Notes: generated by a model not told the origin, from the letters alone. Counted from the first letter of the stretch, positions 53,588-62,927 are shown. The stretch: DNA of 64,000 bases from Blastococcus saxobsidens DD2 (GCF_000284015.1 NC_016943.1:3823541-3887540), one strand, 5' to 3'. Numbers and translations are program-made.

Positions 53588-55051
53588 GTGACCGCTACGC
53601 AGAATCCACCGACCGAGCACCCGAAGACCGCGAGCGAGAGCGCCGAGCGGCGCTACGCCACGGTCAACCCCTTCACCGGGGAGACGGAGAAGGAGTTCCC
53701 CTTCACCGACACCGCGGAGATCGACGGCATCGTCGAGCGGGCGCACGCCGCCTACCAGGAGTGGCGCGACCGCCCCGTCGAGGAGCGTGCCGCCGTCGTC
53801 CGGCGGGTCGCCGAGCTCATGGACGAGCGCCGGAACGACCTCGCCGCCCTCATCACCACCGAGATGGGCAAGCGCCGCGAGGAGGCGACCGGCGAGCTGT
53901 TCCTGTGCTCGATGATCCTGAAGTACTACGCCGACAACGGCCCCGGCTTCCTCCAGCCCCAGGCCATCCAGCCGCTCATGGGCAAGGGTGAGGCGGTCGT
54001 CGAGACCCAGCCGATCGGCGTCCTGCTGGCCATCGAGCCGTGGAACTACCCCTTCTACCAAGTCGTCCGCGTCGCCGGCCCGAACCTGGTGCTGGGCAAC
54101 ACGGTCATCCTCAAGCACGCCGAGATCAATCCGCAGTGCGCGGTGGCGCTCGAGCAGCTGTTCACCGACGCCGGAGCGCCGCAGGGCGTCTTCACCAACA
54201 CCTTCCTGCGCATCGCCGACGTCGAGCAGGTCATCGCCGACCCGCGCGTCCAGGGCGTGACCCTGACCGGCAGCGAGCGGGCCGGCAGCGCGGTGGGCGC
54301 CCTGGCCGGCAAGCACCTGAAGAAGTCGGTGCTGGAGCTCGGTGGCAGCGACCCGTTCATCGTGCTCGACGCCGACGACCTCGGCGCCACGGTCAAGGCC
54401 GCGACGATGGGCCGGATGCAGAACACCGGTCAGGCGTGCACCGCATCCAAGCGGCTGATCGTCACCGAGGACCTCTACGAGCCGTTCGTCCAGGGCCTCA
54501 AGCAGGCATTCTCGACCTTCGCGCCCGGCGACCCGGCCGACCCGTCGACGTCGCTGGCCCCGCTGTCGAGCGAGCGGGCGGCCCAGGACCTGCACGCGCA
54601 GATCCAGGACGCCATCGACAAGGGCGCCACCGTGGTCGCCGGGGGCAAGCGCCCCGATCACCCGGGCGCCTTCGTGGAGCCCACGATCCTCACCGACGTC
54701 ACGCCGGAGATGCGGGCCTACCACGAGGAGCTGTTCGGTCCCGCGGCCGTCGTCTACAAGGTCAAGGACGCCGACGAGGCGGTCACGCTGGCCAACTCCA
54801 GCGTCTACGGCCTGGGGGCCACCGTGATGAGCGGCGACATGGACCGCGCGCGGTCGGTGGCCGACCGGCTCGAGGCCGGGATGGTCTGGATCAACCAGCC
54901 CACCGGCTCGTCCCCGGAGCTGCCCTTCGGCGGCGTGAAGCGGTCCGGCTACGGCCGGGAGCTCTCCGAGCTGGCCATGTTCGAGTTCGCCAACCGGCGG
55001 CTGGTGCGCACGGTTCCGGTGAAGAAGGCCGACAAGCCGCAGGCCGGCTGA
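53588..55051 (+). CDS. NAD(P)-dependent aldehyde dehydrogenase (succinate-semialdehyde type)
   Basis: A 487-residue aldehyde dehydrogenase. The catalytic cysteine is Cys284 in [12 protein letters not shown], the general-base glutamate is in [12 protein letters not shown], and the cofactor region shows [11 protein letters not shown] and [15 protein letters not shown]. The opening [17 protein letters not shown] and the overall pattern resemble GabD-like succinate-semialdehyde dehydrogenases. In this setting it could provide succinate next to Kgd-based 2-oxoglutarate metabolism, but the substrate is not certain. The GTG start has GAGGAT upstream. Confidence 0.88.
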   Translation: MTATQNPPTEHPKTASESAERRYATVNPFTGETEKEFPFTDTAEIDGIVERAHAAYQEWRDRPVEERAAVVRRVAELMDERRNDLAALITTEMGKRREEATGELFLCSMILKYYADNGPGFLQPQAIQPLMGKGEAVVETQPIGVLLAIEPWNYPFYQVVRVAGPNLVLGNTVILKHAEINPQCAVALEQLFTDAGAPQGVFTNTFLRIADVEQVIADPRVQGVTLTGSERAGSAVGALAGKHLKKSVLELGGSDPFIVLDADDLGATVKAATMGRMQNTGQACTASKRLIVTEDLYEPFVQGLKQAFSTFAPGDPADPSTSLAPLSSERAAQDLHAQIQDAIDKGATVVAGGKRPDHPGAFVEPTILTDVTPEMRAYHEELFGPAAVVYKVKDADEAVTLANSSVYGLGATVMSGDMDRARSVADRLEAGMVWINQPTGSSPELPFGGVKRSGYGRELSELAMFEFANRRLVRTVPVKKADKPQAG

Positions 55052-55097
55052 ACGGGTGTAGGGACGGTGCGGCGCGGAGACCGGGCAGACTGATCAC

Positions 55098-56462
55098 GTG
55101 AGTGACGTCTGGTCCGCGCCGCACCACCCGGCTCCCGTCGACGCCGTCGTCACCCTGCCCGGGTCCAAGTCGCTGACCGCACGGGCCCTGGTGCTCGCGG
55201 CGCTGGCGGAGGGCCCCAGCCGGCTGGTCCGGCCGCTCCGGGCGCGGGACACCGACCTCATGGCCGGTGCGCTGCGCGCCCTGGGCGTGCGCGTCGACGA
55301 GGACGGCGCGGACTGGCTGGTCAGCCCTGGGCCGCTGCGCGGTCCGGTCACGGTCGACGCCGGCCTGGCCGGGACCGTCCTGCGGTTCCTCCCTCCGGTG
55401 GCCGCGCTCGCCGACGGCCCGGTGACCGTCGACGGCGATCCGCGGCTGCGCGAGCGCCCCAACGCCGGGCTGATCGCCGCCCTGCGCGCCCTGGGCGTCG
55501 AGGTCGACGACGGCGGCCGCGGCCGGGCGCCGTTCACCGTGCGCGGCACCGGTCGTGTCCGCGGCGGGGCGGTCACGGTGGATGCGAGCGAGTCCTCGCA
55601 GATTGTCTCGGGGCTGCTCCTGGCCGCCGCCCGCTTCGACGGGGGCGTCGACCTCGCCCTGTCCGGCGGGGTGCCGTCGATGCCGCACGTCGAGATGACC
55701 GTGACGACGCTGCGGGAGCACGGCGTCGACGTCTCGACCACCGACCGCGGCTGGCGGGTCGCCCGCGGGCCGATCGCCGCCCTGGACCGGGTGATCGAGC
55801 CCGACCTCTCCAACGCCGCCCCGTTCCTCGCCGCCGCGCTGGTCACCGGCGGACGGGCGACCGTGCGCGACTGGCCGGAGCGCACCACCCAGCCGGGGGC
55901 CCAGCTGGACCGGCTGCTGTCGCAGATGGGCGCCGAGGTCGCCCGCACCGCCGAGGGCGGGCTGCGGGTCGCAGGCAGGGGGACGATCGGCCCGCTGGTC
56001 GCCGACCTCGGGGAGGTGGGCGAGCTGACCCCGGTGCTGGCGGCGCTGTGCGCGCTGGCCGACGGGCCGTCGCGGCTGACCGGCATCGCCCACCTGCGCG
56101 GGCACGAGACCGACCGGCTGCAGGCCCTCGACGAGGTGCTGACCGCGGTCGGGGCGCGGGTCCGGCAGCTCCCCGACGGCCTGGAGATCGAGCCCGGACC
56201 GCGGCGGTCCGCCCGACTGGACTCCTACGCCGACCACCGCATGGTCATGGCCGCCGCCGTCCTCGGCCTGGCGATCGACGGCGTCCAGGTCGCCGACCCC
56301 GGCGCCGTGACCAAGACGCTCCCGGACTTCCGGGAGCGGTGGGCCGGGTTGCTGGGCGGGCACCCGGGGCGCACGAAGACGACGCCCGAGCGAGCATCGC
56401 AGGGAGCGCCAGCGACCGAGGAGCGGAACGAGGGCGGAGTCGAGCGAGGGAGGATCCGCTGA
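55098..56462 (+). CDS. aroA: 3-phosphoshikimate 1-carboxyvinyltransferase (EPSP synthase)
   Basis: A 454-residue EPSP synthase. Signatures are LPGSKSLTARALVLAALAEG, DAGLAGTVLRFLPP, RPNAGLIAALRALG, SSQIVSGLLLAA, GHETDRLQAL and SYADHRMVMAAAV. It joins shikimate-3-phosphate and phosphoenolpyruvate for aromatic amino acids. The last 26 residues (TPERASQGAPATEERNEGG and on) are encoded by a copy of the dispersed repeat and are not part of the enzyme fold. GTG start without a clear ribosome site. rsgA follows 26 bp later, as in the Rv3227-Rv3228 order. Confidence 0.95.
   Translation: MSDVWSAPHHPAPVDAVVTLPGSKSLTARALVLAALAEGPSRLVRPLRARDTDLMAGALRALGVRVDEDGADWLVSPGPLRGPVTVDAGLAGTVLRFLPPVAALADGPVTVDGDPRLRERPNAGLIAALRALGVEVDDGGRGRAPFTVRGTGRVRGGAVTVDASESSQIVSGLLLAAARFDGGVDLALSGGVPSMPHVEMTVTTLREHGVDVSTTDRGWRVARGPIAALDRVIEPDLSNAAPFLAAALVTGGRATVRDWPERTTQPGAQLDRLLSQMGAEVARTAEGGLRVAGRGTIGPLVADLGEVGELTPVLAALCALADGPSRLTGIAHLRGHETDRLQALDEVLTAVGARVRQLPDGLEIEPGPRRSARLDSYADHRMVMAAAVLGLAIDGVQVADPGAVTKTLPDFRERWAGLLGGHPGRTKTTPERASQGAPATEERNEGGVERGRIR
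56392..56451 (+). repeat. Dispersed repeat, altered copy inside the aroA 3' end
   Basis: The sequence GAGCATCGCAGGGAGCG, followed by CCGAGGAGCGGAACGAGG and CGAGCGAGG, is a diverged form of the repeat at 25607 and 49117. It lies in frame at the end of aroA and supplies the C-terminal tail of the protein. Confidence 0.6.
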
Positions 56463-56488
56463 GCGGCAACCAGCGCGGCGCCCGGCGG

Positions 56489-57481
56489 ATGGACGAGGAC
56501 GACGTCCGCGTCCGGCCCAGCCGGCGCGGTTCCCGCCCCCGCACGCGCACCCGCCCCACGCACGAGGACGCCGTCCCCGGGCTGGTGATCGCCGTCGACC
56601 GGGGGCGGATGACCGTGCGGGTCGAGGGAACCGACGGCGGGCAGGTCGACGTCACCGCCATGCGGGCTCGGGAGCTCGGGCGGCACGGCGTGGTCGTGGG
56701 CGACCGGGTGCGCCTGGTCGGCGACACCAGTGGCCGGACCGACACGCTGGCCCGGATCGTGGTGATCGAGCAGCGGGCGACGTCGCTGCGCCGCACCGCC
56801 GACGACACCGACCCCACCGAGCGCATCGTCGTCGCCAACGCCGACCTGCTGGTGATCGTCACCTCGGTCACCGACCCGGAGCCGGCGCTGGGCTTCCTCG
56901 ACCGGTGCCTGGTCGCCGCCTACGCCGGCGGGCTCGAGCCGCTGCTGTGCCTCACCAAGACCGACCTCGCCTCGGCCCAGCCGCTGCTGGACCGGTACGC
57001 CGGGCTGAGCCTCGACGCCGTCCCGATGTCCCGGGAGCTGCCGCTGGACGACTTGACCGGCCGGTTGCGGGACCGGATGAGCGTCTTCGTCGGGCAGTCC
57101 GGGGTCGGCAAATCCACCCTGGTCAACCGGCTGGTGCCCGACGCGCTCCGCGCCACCGGCGATGTCAGCAAGATCGGCAAGGGCCGGCACACCTCGTCGT
57201 CGGCCGTGCTGTTCGACCTCCCCGGCGGGGGCACCGTCATCGACACCCCGGGCATCCGCTCCTTCGGGCTGGCCCACGTCACCGCCGACGACGTCCTCTC
57301 CGCCTTCGACGACCTCGCGGAGGCGGCGACCGAGTGCCCGCCCGGCTGCGGGCACACCGCCGAGGACCCCGACTGCGCGCTCGACGCCTGGGCGGCCGAC
57401 GGCGCGCCGCGCCGGCGGGAGCAGCTCAGTGCCCTGCGGGTCCTGCTCGGCGCGGTGGGCCAGGTCGGCCCCGGCTACTAG
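56489..57481 (+). CDS. rsgA: Small ribosomal subunit biogenesis GTPase RsgA
   Basis: A 330-residue circularly permuted GTPase. An OB-like domain (about residues 30-95) precedes the GTPase domain with TKTD (G4), then Walker A GQSGVGKST near 202-210, the switch region GKGRHTSS, and DTPGIRSF (G3). A C-terminal zinc motif is CPPGCGHTAEDPDC. It assists late 30S assembly. The ATG at 56489 lacks a strong ribosome site. Its TAG stop codon uses the TA duplicated by the IS630 insertion and the first base of the element. Confidence 0.93.
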   Translation: MDEDDVRVRPSRRGSRPRTRTRPTHEDAVPGLVIAVDRGRMTVRVEGTDGGQVDVTAMRARELGRHGVVVGDRVRLVGDTSGRTDTLARIVVIEQRATSLRRTADDTDPTERIVVANADLLVIVTSVTDPEPALGFLDRCLVAAYAGGLEPLLCLTKTDLASAQPLLDRYAGLSLDAVPMSRELPLDDLTGRLRDRMSVFVGQSGVGKSTLVNRLVPDALRATGDVSKIGKGRHTSSSAVLFDLPGGGTVIDTPGIRSFGLAHVTADDVLSAFDDLAEAATECPPGCGHTAEDPDCALDAWAADGAPRRREQLSALRVLLGAVGQVGPGY

Positions 57482-58755
57482 TGCCGCGTCACGCGACCTT
57501 TGCCCTGTTGCGGGCCTCGCCTCTCTTGATCACCTTCCGGAGCTTCGGATCGGTGGTGTGCCGGTTCCGCCAGGCGATGTAGCGGCGGATCATGCTGGCC
57601 TGCTCGTGGTGGGTCTGGTGGTCGGTGCCGTCGAGGGTGAAGTAGCGCAGCGCGGTGAACTGCGGCTCGATGCGGTTGAGCCAGGAGCAGTAGATCGGCG
57701 TGTAGGCGATCTCGACGTTGTTGGCCGCGGCCCACCGGCCGACTCGGTCATCGACCTGGGTGGACAGGTGTGGGCTGAAGTTGTCGCAGACGATGGCGAT
57801 CCGCACGTCGGCGGGGTAGAGCGAGCGCAGGTAGCGGCAGAAGGCCAGGAACTGGGTACGGCTCTTGCGGTGGGTGACGTGTCCGTACATCTTGTCGCGG
57901 GCCAGGTCCAGGGCGGCCATCAGATGCCGGACCCCGTGCCGGCGGGTGTAGGTCGCCCGCCGGCGGCGACGCCGTGGTGCGCCCTGATCACCCTTGCCGA
58001 CCGCGCGCGGCGCCCACTGCTTGCCCGGGTGGGGCTGCAGGTTCAGCGGCCCGAACTCGTCGACGCAGAACACGATGGTCGGGTCGCCGGGGCCGGGCGA
58101 GCAGGTGCCGTCGGCGATCGCGTAAAGCTCCAGCACCCGGTGCTTCTTCGCCTCGTAGTCCGAATCGGTGCTGGTCTTCCAGGTCTTCACCGCTTGAAAG
58201 CTGACGCCCTGCTCGCGGAGCAACACGCGCAGGCGCTCGTGGCTGATGTCGTCGACCACCCCCTCGGCGACCAGGAAATCGGCCAGCTTCGGCAGGCTCC
58301 AGGTCGAGAACGGGAGATCATGATCTCCGGGGTGGCTCAGCGCGATCTTCTTGATCTCGGCCCGCTGCTTGAGGTCGAACTTGGGCGGCCGGCCGCCGGC
58401 GTAGCGCGGATACAGCGAGTCGAAGCCGTCGGCGTTGAAGTTGTGCAGCACGTCGCGGACCCGGTCCGGGCTGGTGAACGTCACCTCCGCGATCCTGGGC
58501 ACGGGCATGCCCTGCGCCGACAGCAGCACCATCTGTGCGCGCCGCCAGGTCACCACCGACCCGGAGTCGCGACGCACGATGCGCAGCAGCCGGTTGCCCT
58601 CGTCGTCACCAATGGGCCGGACTTGCACGGGGTGGACCATCTCGCATCTCCTGCGGGGAAGACAGGATCGGACGCGACAAGGCTGACACTCTGACCCTCC
58701 ATTGGGACCCTTCCCGTGCTCCCTACTACGGGGCGAAGGTTCCGAGCCGCGGCAC
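57481..58755. mobile_element. IS630-family insertion sequence
   Basis: A 1,275-bp insertion with inverted ends: GTGCCGCGTCACGCGACCTT on the left and GTGCCGCGGCTCGGAACCTT read inward from the right, matching at 20 of the outer 25 positions. TA is duplicated at 57479-57480 and 58756-58757, the IS630/mariner hallmark. It carries one intact transposase gene. Both ends and the transposase are complete, so it may be active. It sits exactly between the rsgA and DUF222 genes. Confidence 0.92.
57489..58640 (-). CDS. IS630-family transposase
   Basis: A 383-residue DDE transposase. The N-terminal winged/helix-turn-helix region (about residues 30-130) recognises the ends: WRRAQMVLLSAQGMPVPRIA, then PRYAGGRPPKFD. 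The catalytic triad is Asp194 (FCVDEFGP), Asp286 (IVCDNFSPH) and Glu325 (SWLNRIEPQF), the usual IS630 spacing. A short arginine run (RRRRRR near 223-228) is unusual. No frameshift is needed, unlike in many IS630 members. Confidence 0.95.
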   Translation of the reverse strand: MVHPVQVRPIGDDEGNRLLRIVRRDSGSVVTWRRAQMVLLSAQGMPVPRIAEVTFTSPDRVRDVLHNFNADGFDSLYPRYAGGRPPKFDLKQRAEIKKIALSHPGDHDLPFSTWSLPKLADFLVAEGVVDDISHERLRVLLREQGVSFQAVKTWKTSTDSDYEAKKHRVLELYAIADGTCSPGPGDPTIVFCVDEFGPLNLQPHPGKQWAPRAVGKGDQGAPRRRRRRATYTRRHGVRHLMAALDLARDKMYGHVTHRKSRTQFLAFCRYLRSLYPADVRIAIVCDNFSPHLSTQVDDRVGRWAAANNVEIAYTPIYCSWLNRIEPQFTALRYFTLDGTDHQTHHEQASMIRRYIAWRNRHTTDPKLRKVIKRGEARNRAKVA

Positions 58756-60245
58756 TAGAACGGCGGTGGTTCGCCGTCCGGTTCGGCCGGTGGCGGCTCC
58801 CGTTTCGGCTCCGGTGGCGGCTCGGACTGGGGTCTCCGCAGGCCTGGTGGCCTGGTCGTGCGGGTGATCCCGGTGGGGGTGGTGACGTGCAGGGTGCCGT
58901 CCGGGTCCATGATGAAGCGCCAGCCGCGGGCGAAGGTCTTCAGCCGGTGGTCGGAGCGGCACAGGCAGCAGAGGTTCGCGCACGTCGTCGCACCGCCGCG
59001 GGAGTGCGGGATGACGTGGTCCAGATCGGCCCAGCCCACCCGCTGCCCGCAGTTGGGCATCCGGCAGGTGCGGTCCCGGGTCGTGACGAACGCCTCCTGC
59101 CGGCTGGTCGGCTCGTAGCCATCCGAGTCCGGGGGACTGCCGATCACCGGGCAGCCGCAGCTTTCGCCCGGATGTTCGGCGCAGCCGTTCTTGGCCACCC
59201 GCAGCAGTTCGGTCACCGTGGTGGTGGCCAGCAGCCGGCCGTCCGCGTCGGTGATGGCGAACGTCAGGCTGCCGCCGGGTGGGGTCTGCAAGCCCAGGGC
59301 ACCGATCCGGGCGAGCAGGTCGCGGGCGTGCGCGGCGGTGATCGCCAGCCCGTTCACCGATCCCGCCTGCGTGGCAGCGCCCTGGAGGGACTCGAGCGTG
59401 GCGGTGATCCTCAGATCTGCGGCGACGTCGGGCTGGTCGTGCCCGCCGGGGCGGCGTAGCAGCAGGGAGAACAGCTCGGTGCGGATCTGGGCGATCGGAC
59501 GGTCGTCGCCGTCGGCCTTCGCCATCGTCGCCAGCTCGTTGATCACTGCGTAGGCCTCGGCCGCCTCATCGGCCGACAGTTCCGCGCCCAGGGTCGCCAT
59601 GCCGTCCTGCCCGGGCTGCAGGAAGACGTCCGCACAGCGCTTGGCCTGCTCGCGACGCTCCTCGGCCGCTGCGGCGTCCAGCTCGAGCAGGAGCTCCAGC
59701 GCGCGGGCCTTCAGCTTGGCCACCGACAGGTCGACCGCGTCGGGCAGCAGCAGGTCCTCGACCGCCCGCGCCAGCTCGGGGCTGGTGTGCCCGAGCACGT
59801 CCGCGAGCGCCGCCGCGCGCGCCTCGTCCAGCTCTCCCCGGGAGAGGGCACGGTAGGTGGCGGGCAGGCTGTCGCGCCATACCTGGGCCCGGTGGTGCCG
59901 GTGGTTGGCGGTGCCGCGGCCGCGGTTGAGCACCAGCGCCAGCTCTCCGGCGAAGAACTCACTGACCCCCGCCGGATCGTGTCCGGCCACCCACCCGGGT
60001 CTGCGCGCCCCGCGAGTACCGGCCGGCGGATCGTGCTCATCCGAGGTCAGCTCAGCCAGCCGAAGGATCAGCTCCGCCTCATAGGCGGCAGCCATCGCCT
60101 GCCGGCGCTGGTGCTGGGCGAGCTCCGCGGCGGCCTGCTCCCTCGACAGCAACGCCACCGGCAGCCGCGACGGGGCGATCGGCTGGTCAAGCGACCAGTC
60201 GATCAGCACGCCCTCGACGGTCGAGGAGCCGGACATCCGGGACAC
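58755..60245 (-). CDS. DUF222 / HNH endonuclease-domain protein
   Basis: A 496-residue protein of the large actinobacterial DUF222 family. The N-terminal helical DUF222 region (about residues 30-340) includes QHQRRQAMAAAYEAELILRL and LSRGELDEARAAALADVLGH. The C-terminal HNH nuclease reads RTCRMPNCGQRVGWADLDHV, then IPHSRGGATTCANLCCLCRS and DHRLK, with four cysteines that bind structural zinc. A proline-rich tail ends at the IS630 junction. The family is often multi-copy and mobile, resembling 13E12 repeat proteins of mycobacteria. The biological role is unknown. Confidence 0.9.
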   Translation of the reverse strand: MSRMSGSSTVEGVLIDWSLDQPIAPSRLPVALLSREQAAAELAQHQRRQAMAAAYEAELILRLAELTSDEHDPPAGTRGARRPGWVAGHDPAGVSEFFAGELALVLNRGRGTANHRHHRAQVWRDSLPATYRALSRGELDEARAAALADVLGHTSPELARAVEDLLLPDAVDLSVAKLKARALELLLELDAAAAEERREQAKRCADVFLQPGQDGMATLGAELSADEAAEAYAVINELATMAKADGDDRPIAQIRTELFSLLLRRPGGHDQPDVAADLRITATLESLQGAATQAGSVNGLAITAAHARDLLARIGALGLQTPPGGSLTFAITDADGRLLATTTVTELLRVAKNGCAEHPGESCGCPVIGSPPDSDGYEPTSRQEAFVTTRDRTCRMPNCGQRVGWADLDHVIPHSRGGATTCANLCCLCRSDHRLKTFARGWRFIMDPDGTLHVTTPTGITRTTRPPGLRRPQSEPPPEPKREPPPAEPDGEPPPF

Positions 60246-60384
60246 ACCGACAAGCTACGGCCAGCCTACGACACTTTTCCGCCCCGGCCGGACCTTCGCA
60301 GGACGCACGGGCAGCTCGGCGGCCCGTACTCGGCGCCAGAAGGACCTCCCTGCCCCCACGGCTCGCACGCTCGCGCCGGGCTCC

Positions 60385-61125
60385 TCAGGGGTAGGTGCTC
60401 CAGCCGCGGCGGCGGAGGATCCCTCGACGGGGCTCGGTGAACAGGTCGTCGGCCATCGGTTCGTCGACCGCCTCGATCCGCAGCTCGTGACCCCGCCCCG
60501 CGACGTCGCCGCCGAGCGCCTCCGTCAGCACACAGACACCGGTCTGCACGTCCAGCCGCACCCGGAAGGCGTCGGGGTACGCATCGAGCAGGTGCCGGCC
60601 GCCGGCGCCGAACTCGGCCAGGTCGACGACCCGCGTGCGCAGCAGGGGGCAGCAGCCGCAGCGCGGCTCGTAGGCGTCGGTCGGCCGGACGAAGGCCTCC
60701 CACGTCGGCCGCCCGGCGTGCTCGACCTCCGCCACGGACTCCAGCTCCAGCGCGGGCACCAGCACCTCGGTGTCCGGATCGCGTCCGTCGCCCAGCTCCA
60801 CCGGGTCGAGCATCGCCACCCAGTGGTAGTCCTGGTGCATCGGGTCGTCGAGAGAGTGGTCCCACGCGCGACGCCGCTCCGCCACCAGTCCGTCCGGCCG
60901 GCATCCTGGCTCCGGTACCGCATCCCTCTGCGGCTCCCGGACCACCTGCAGCAGCGCGCCGTCGATCGTCTCCACCCGCAGCACGTCCGGCCGACGCAGC
61001 CACGCCCGCAGCCGGCCGGTCTTCCAGGGATCGCCGGGCCAGCGCACCGTGCAGCGCAGCGTGTTCCACCGCCACGGCGAGGAACGCGCGAGGGCGGCGA
61101 AGGCGTCGGGAGACGGGGTGGGCAC
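60385..61125 (-). CDS. Unknown actinobacterial protein
   Basis: A 246-residue protein without membrane segments. It opens FAALARSSPWRWNTLRCTVRW, continues VRAWLRR-type and QDYHWVAMLDPVEL stretches, has a CGCCPLL cysteine cluster and a beta-rich C-terminal half (FRVRLDVQTGVCVLTEALGG). Tryptophan-rich beginnings like this occur in conserved hypothetical proteins of Geodermatophilaceae and related groups. No function is known to me. Confidence 0.6.
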   Translation of the reverse strand: MPTPSPDAFAALARSSPWRWNTLRCTVRWPGDPWKTGRLRAWLRRPDVLRVETIDGALLQVVREPQRDAVPEPGCRPDGLVAERRRAWDHSLDDPMHQDYHWVAMLDPVELGDGRDPDTEVLVPALELESVAEVEHAGRPTWEAFVRPTDAYEPRCGCCPLLRTRVVDLAEFGAGGRHLLDAYPDAFRVRLDVQTGVCVLTEALGGDVAGRGHELRIEAVDEPMADDLFTEPRRGILRRRGWSTYP

Positions 61126-61195
61126 GCGGCGAGTGTGCGCGGATCGCGGCGTGGCCGTCGAGGCGATTCGGCGACAGGCCGACGTGTCGACTCGT

Positions 61196-61253
61196 CGAGA
61201 TGCGGCGCATGCCGGTCTCCGGGGCCACCGAGAGCGGCTTCCGGCGCATCTCG
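61196..61253. terminator. Imperfect inverted repeat after the DUF2087 gene
   Basis: CGAGATGCGGCG (61196-61207) and CGGCGCATCTCG (61242-61253) match at 11 of 12 positions as inverted arms with a 34-base spacer. It lies just downstream of the minus-strand DUF2087 gene and upstream of the next gene, so it may be a terminator or an operator. Confidence 0.35.
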
Positions 61254-61269
61254 GGGGCGTGCGATCTAG

Positions 61270-61806
61270 CTAGACCTCGACGTAGCCGCCGCTGCGCCAG
61301 TAGACGCCCGAGTCCCGGCTGAGCAGGCCCTCGTCGACCAGGTAGCGGCGGAGCGCGGCGACGTCGGGGTGCCAGACGGCCAGCAGCGCGTTGACCTCCC
61401 GCTCGGGGTACCGGACACCGGGATCGAACACCCGCACCAGGTGGTCGAGGACGACCAGCCGCTTGCTGCGCTGCGACGGGATCGAGGTGAGCCGGCCGTC
61501 CCGGACGAAGGCCGACAAGACCGCGTCGGCCGCCGGGTCGTCGGACAGCGGCTCCGGTGCCGGAGCGGCCTCGGCGGCGGCGCGGGCAGCGGCGCCGAAC
61601 CGCTCGGTGTGCAGCACGAGCAGGCGCCCGTCCCGGTGCACCAGGCCGGCCCGGGCCAGCCGCCGGGCGGCGAGCGCGACCTCCTTCAGCGACAGGCCGG
61701 AGGCGTCGGCGACCTGCTCGATGGTGCCCGCGCCCAGCGCCAGGGCCGCCACCACCTTCAGTCGCACCGGGTCGGCCAGCAGCCCCACGATCGTCGCTGC
61801 CTCCAC
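61270..61806 (-). CDS. ArsR-like HTH protein with DUF2087 domain
   Basis: A 178-residue protein. The N-terminal 75 residues form a winged helix: [46 protein letters not shown] in parts, then the wing [14 protein letters not shown]. The C-terminal part (about 105-178) is DUF2087: [40 protein letters not shown] and [19 protein letters not shown]. It is probably a DNA-binding regulator, though the ligand and target are unknown. It is divergent from the DUF2795 gene. Confidence 0.85.
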   Translation of the reverse strand: MEAATIVGLLADPVRLKVVAALALGAGTIEQVADASGLSLKEVALAARRLARAGLVHRDGRLLVLHTERFGAAARAAAEAAPAPEPLSDDPAADAVLSAFVRDGRLTSIPSQRSKRLVVLDHLVRVFDPGVRYPEREVNALLAVWHPDVAALRRYLVDEGLLSRDSGVYWRSGGYVEV

Positions 61807-61859
61807 GCAGCCGACGGTAATCGGTGCGTCGACGGGGCGGGGCCGGGTAGGGACCGGGC

Positions 61860-62042
61860 ATGGTCAGCCCCATCGACATCCAGAAGGCCCTGTCCGGCAT
61901 CGACTACCCGGCGAGCAAGGACGACATCGTCGCGCACGCCGAGCAGCACGGCGGCGACGACCAGGTGCTCGCGGCGCTCCGAGGCATCGAGGACCGGGAG
62001 TACGAGGGCCCCAGCGGCGTCAGTTCCGCGGTCTTCGAGTGA
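61860..62042 (+). CDS. DUF2795 protein
   Basis: A 60-residue protein: [20 protein letters not shown], then [20 protein letters not shown] and a tail [15 protein letters not shown]. This is the DUF2795 pattern common in actinobacteria, probably a small DNA- or protein-binding fold of unknown role. It starts 54 bp from the divergent regulator and is followed after 22 bp by hisN. Confidence 0.85.
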   Translation: MVSPIDIQKALSGIDYPASKDDIVAHAEQHGGDDQVLAALRGIEDREYEGPSGVSSAVFE

Positions 62043-62064
62043 CCGCCCGCTAGGTTCGGTGCCC

Positions 62065-62904
62065 ATGACGTCGGGTCGGGGCTACTCAGAGGACATGCGG
62101 CTGGCACACGTGCTGGCCGACCAGGCCGACTCGATCAGCCTGGACCGCTTCAAGGCCCAGGACCTCACCGTCGAGACCAAGCCGGATCTGACGCCGGTGA
62201 CCGACGCCGACCGCGCGGTCGAGGAGCAGCTGCGGATCACCCTCGGCCGGGCCCGCACGCGCGACGCGGTGCTGGGCGAGGAGTTCGGCACCACCGGCCA
62301 CGGATCCCGCCGCTGGGTGCTCGACCCGATCGACGGCACGAAGAACTTCGTCCGGGGCGTCCCGGTGTGGGCCACGCTCATCGCGCTGTTCGACGGGGAC
62401 GAGCCGGTGGTCGGGCTGGTCTCCGCGCCGGCCCTGAACCGCCGTTGGTGGGCGGCCAAGGACGTCGGCGCCTGGACCGGGCGCCGGCTGGAGTCGGCCA
62501 CCCGCTGCCACGTCTCGGAGGTCGCGCGCCTCGAGGACGCCAGCCTCAGCTACTCCAGCCTCTCCGGATGGGAGCAGCGCGGCGGGCTCGACGGGTTCCT
62601 CGACCTGACCCGTTCGGTCTGGCGCACCCGCGCCTACGGCGACTTCTGGAGCTACGTGCTGCTCGCCGAGGGCGCGGTGGACATCGCCTGCGAACCCGAG
62701 GTGTCGCTGTGGGACCTCGCGGCACTGGACGTGATCGTGCGGGAGGCCGGTGGCCGGTTCACCGACGTCACCGGGGCGCCCGGTCCGGCCGGCGGGAGTG
62801 CGCTGGCCAGCAACGGGAAGCTGCACGACGCCGCCCTGGAGCGGCTGGGGCTGCCCGAGACGGTCCACCCGCTGACCTCCGCCCCGCCGGTCCCGCCGTC
62901 CTGA
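62065..62904 (+). CDS. hisN: Histidinol-phosphatase, inositol monophosphatase family
   Basis: A 279-residue IMPase-fold enzyme. Metal ligands are in [24 protein letters not shown] and [33 protein letters not shown] and the lack of an inositol-type loop favour the actinobacterial HisN type that dephosphorylates histidinol phosphate. TAGGTT ends 8 bp before the ATG and there is no ribosome site. It is isolated from other his genes, as HisN often is. Confidence 0.88.
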   Translation: MTSGRGYSEDMRLAHVLADQADSISLDRFKAQDLTVETKPDLTPVTDADRAVEEQLRITLGRARTRDAVLGEEFGTTGHGSRRWVLDPIDGTKNFVRGVPVWATLIALFDGDEPVVGLVSAPALNRRWWAAKDVGAWTGRRLESATRCHVSEVARLEDASLSYSSLSGWEQRGGLDGFLDLTRSVWRTRAYGDFWSYVLLAEGAVDIACEPEVSLWDLAALDVIVREAGGRFTDVTGAPGPAGGSALASNGKLHDAALERLGLPETVHPLTSAPPVPPS

Positions 62905-62927
62905 TCAGGTCCGGGACGGCTCCACCG

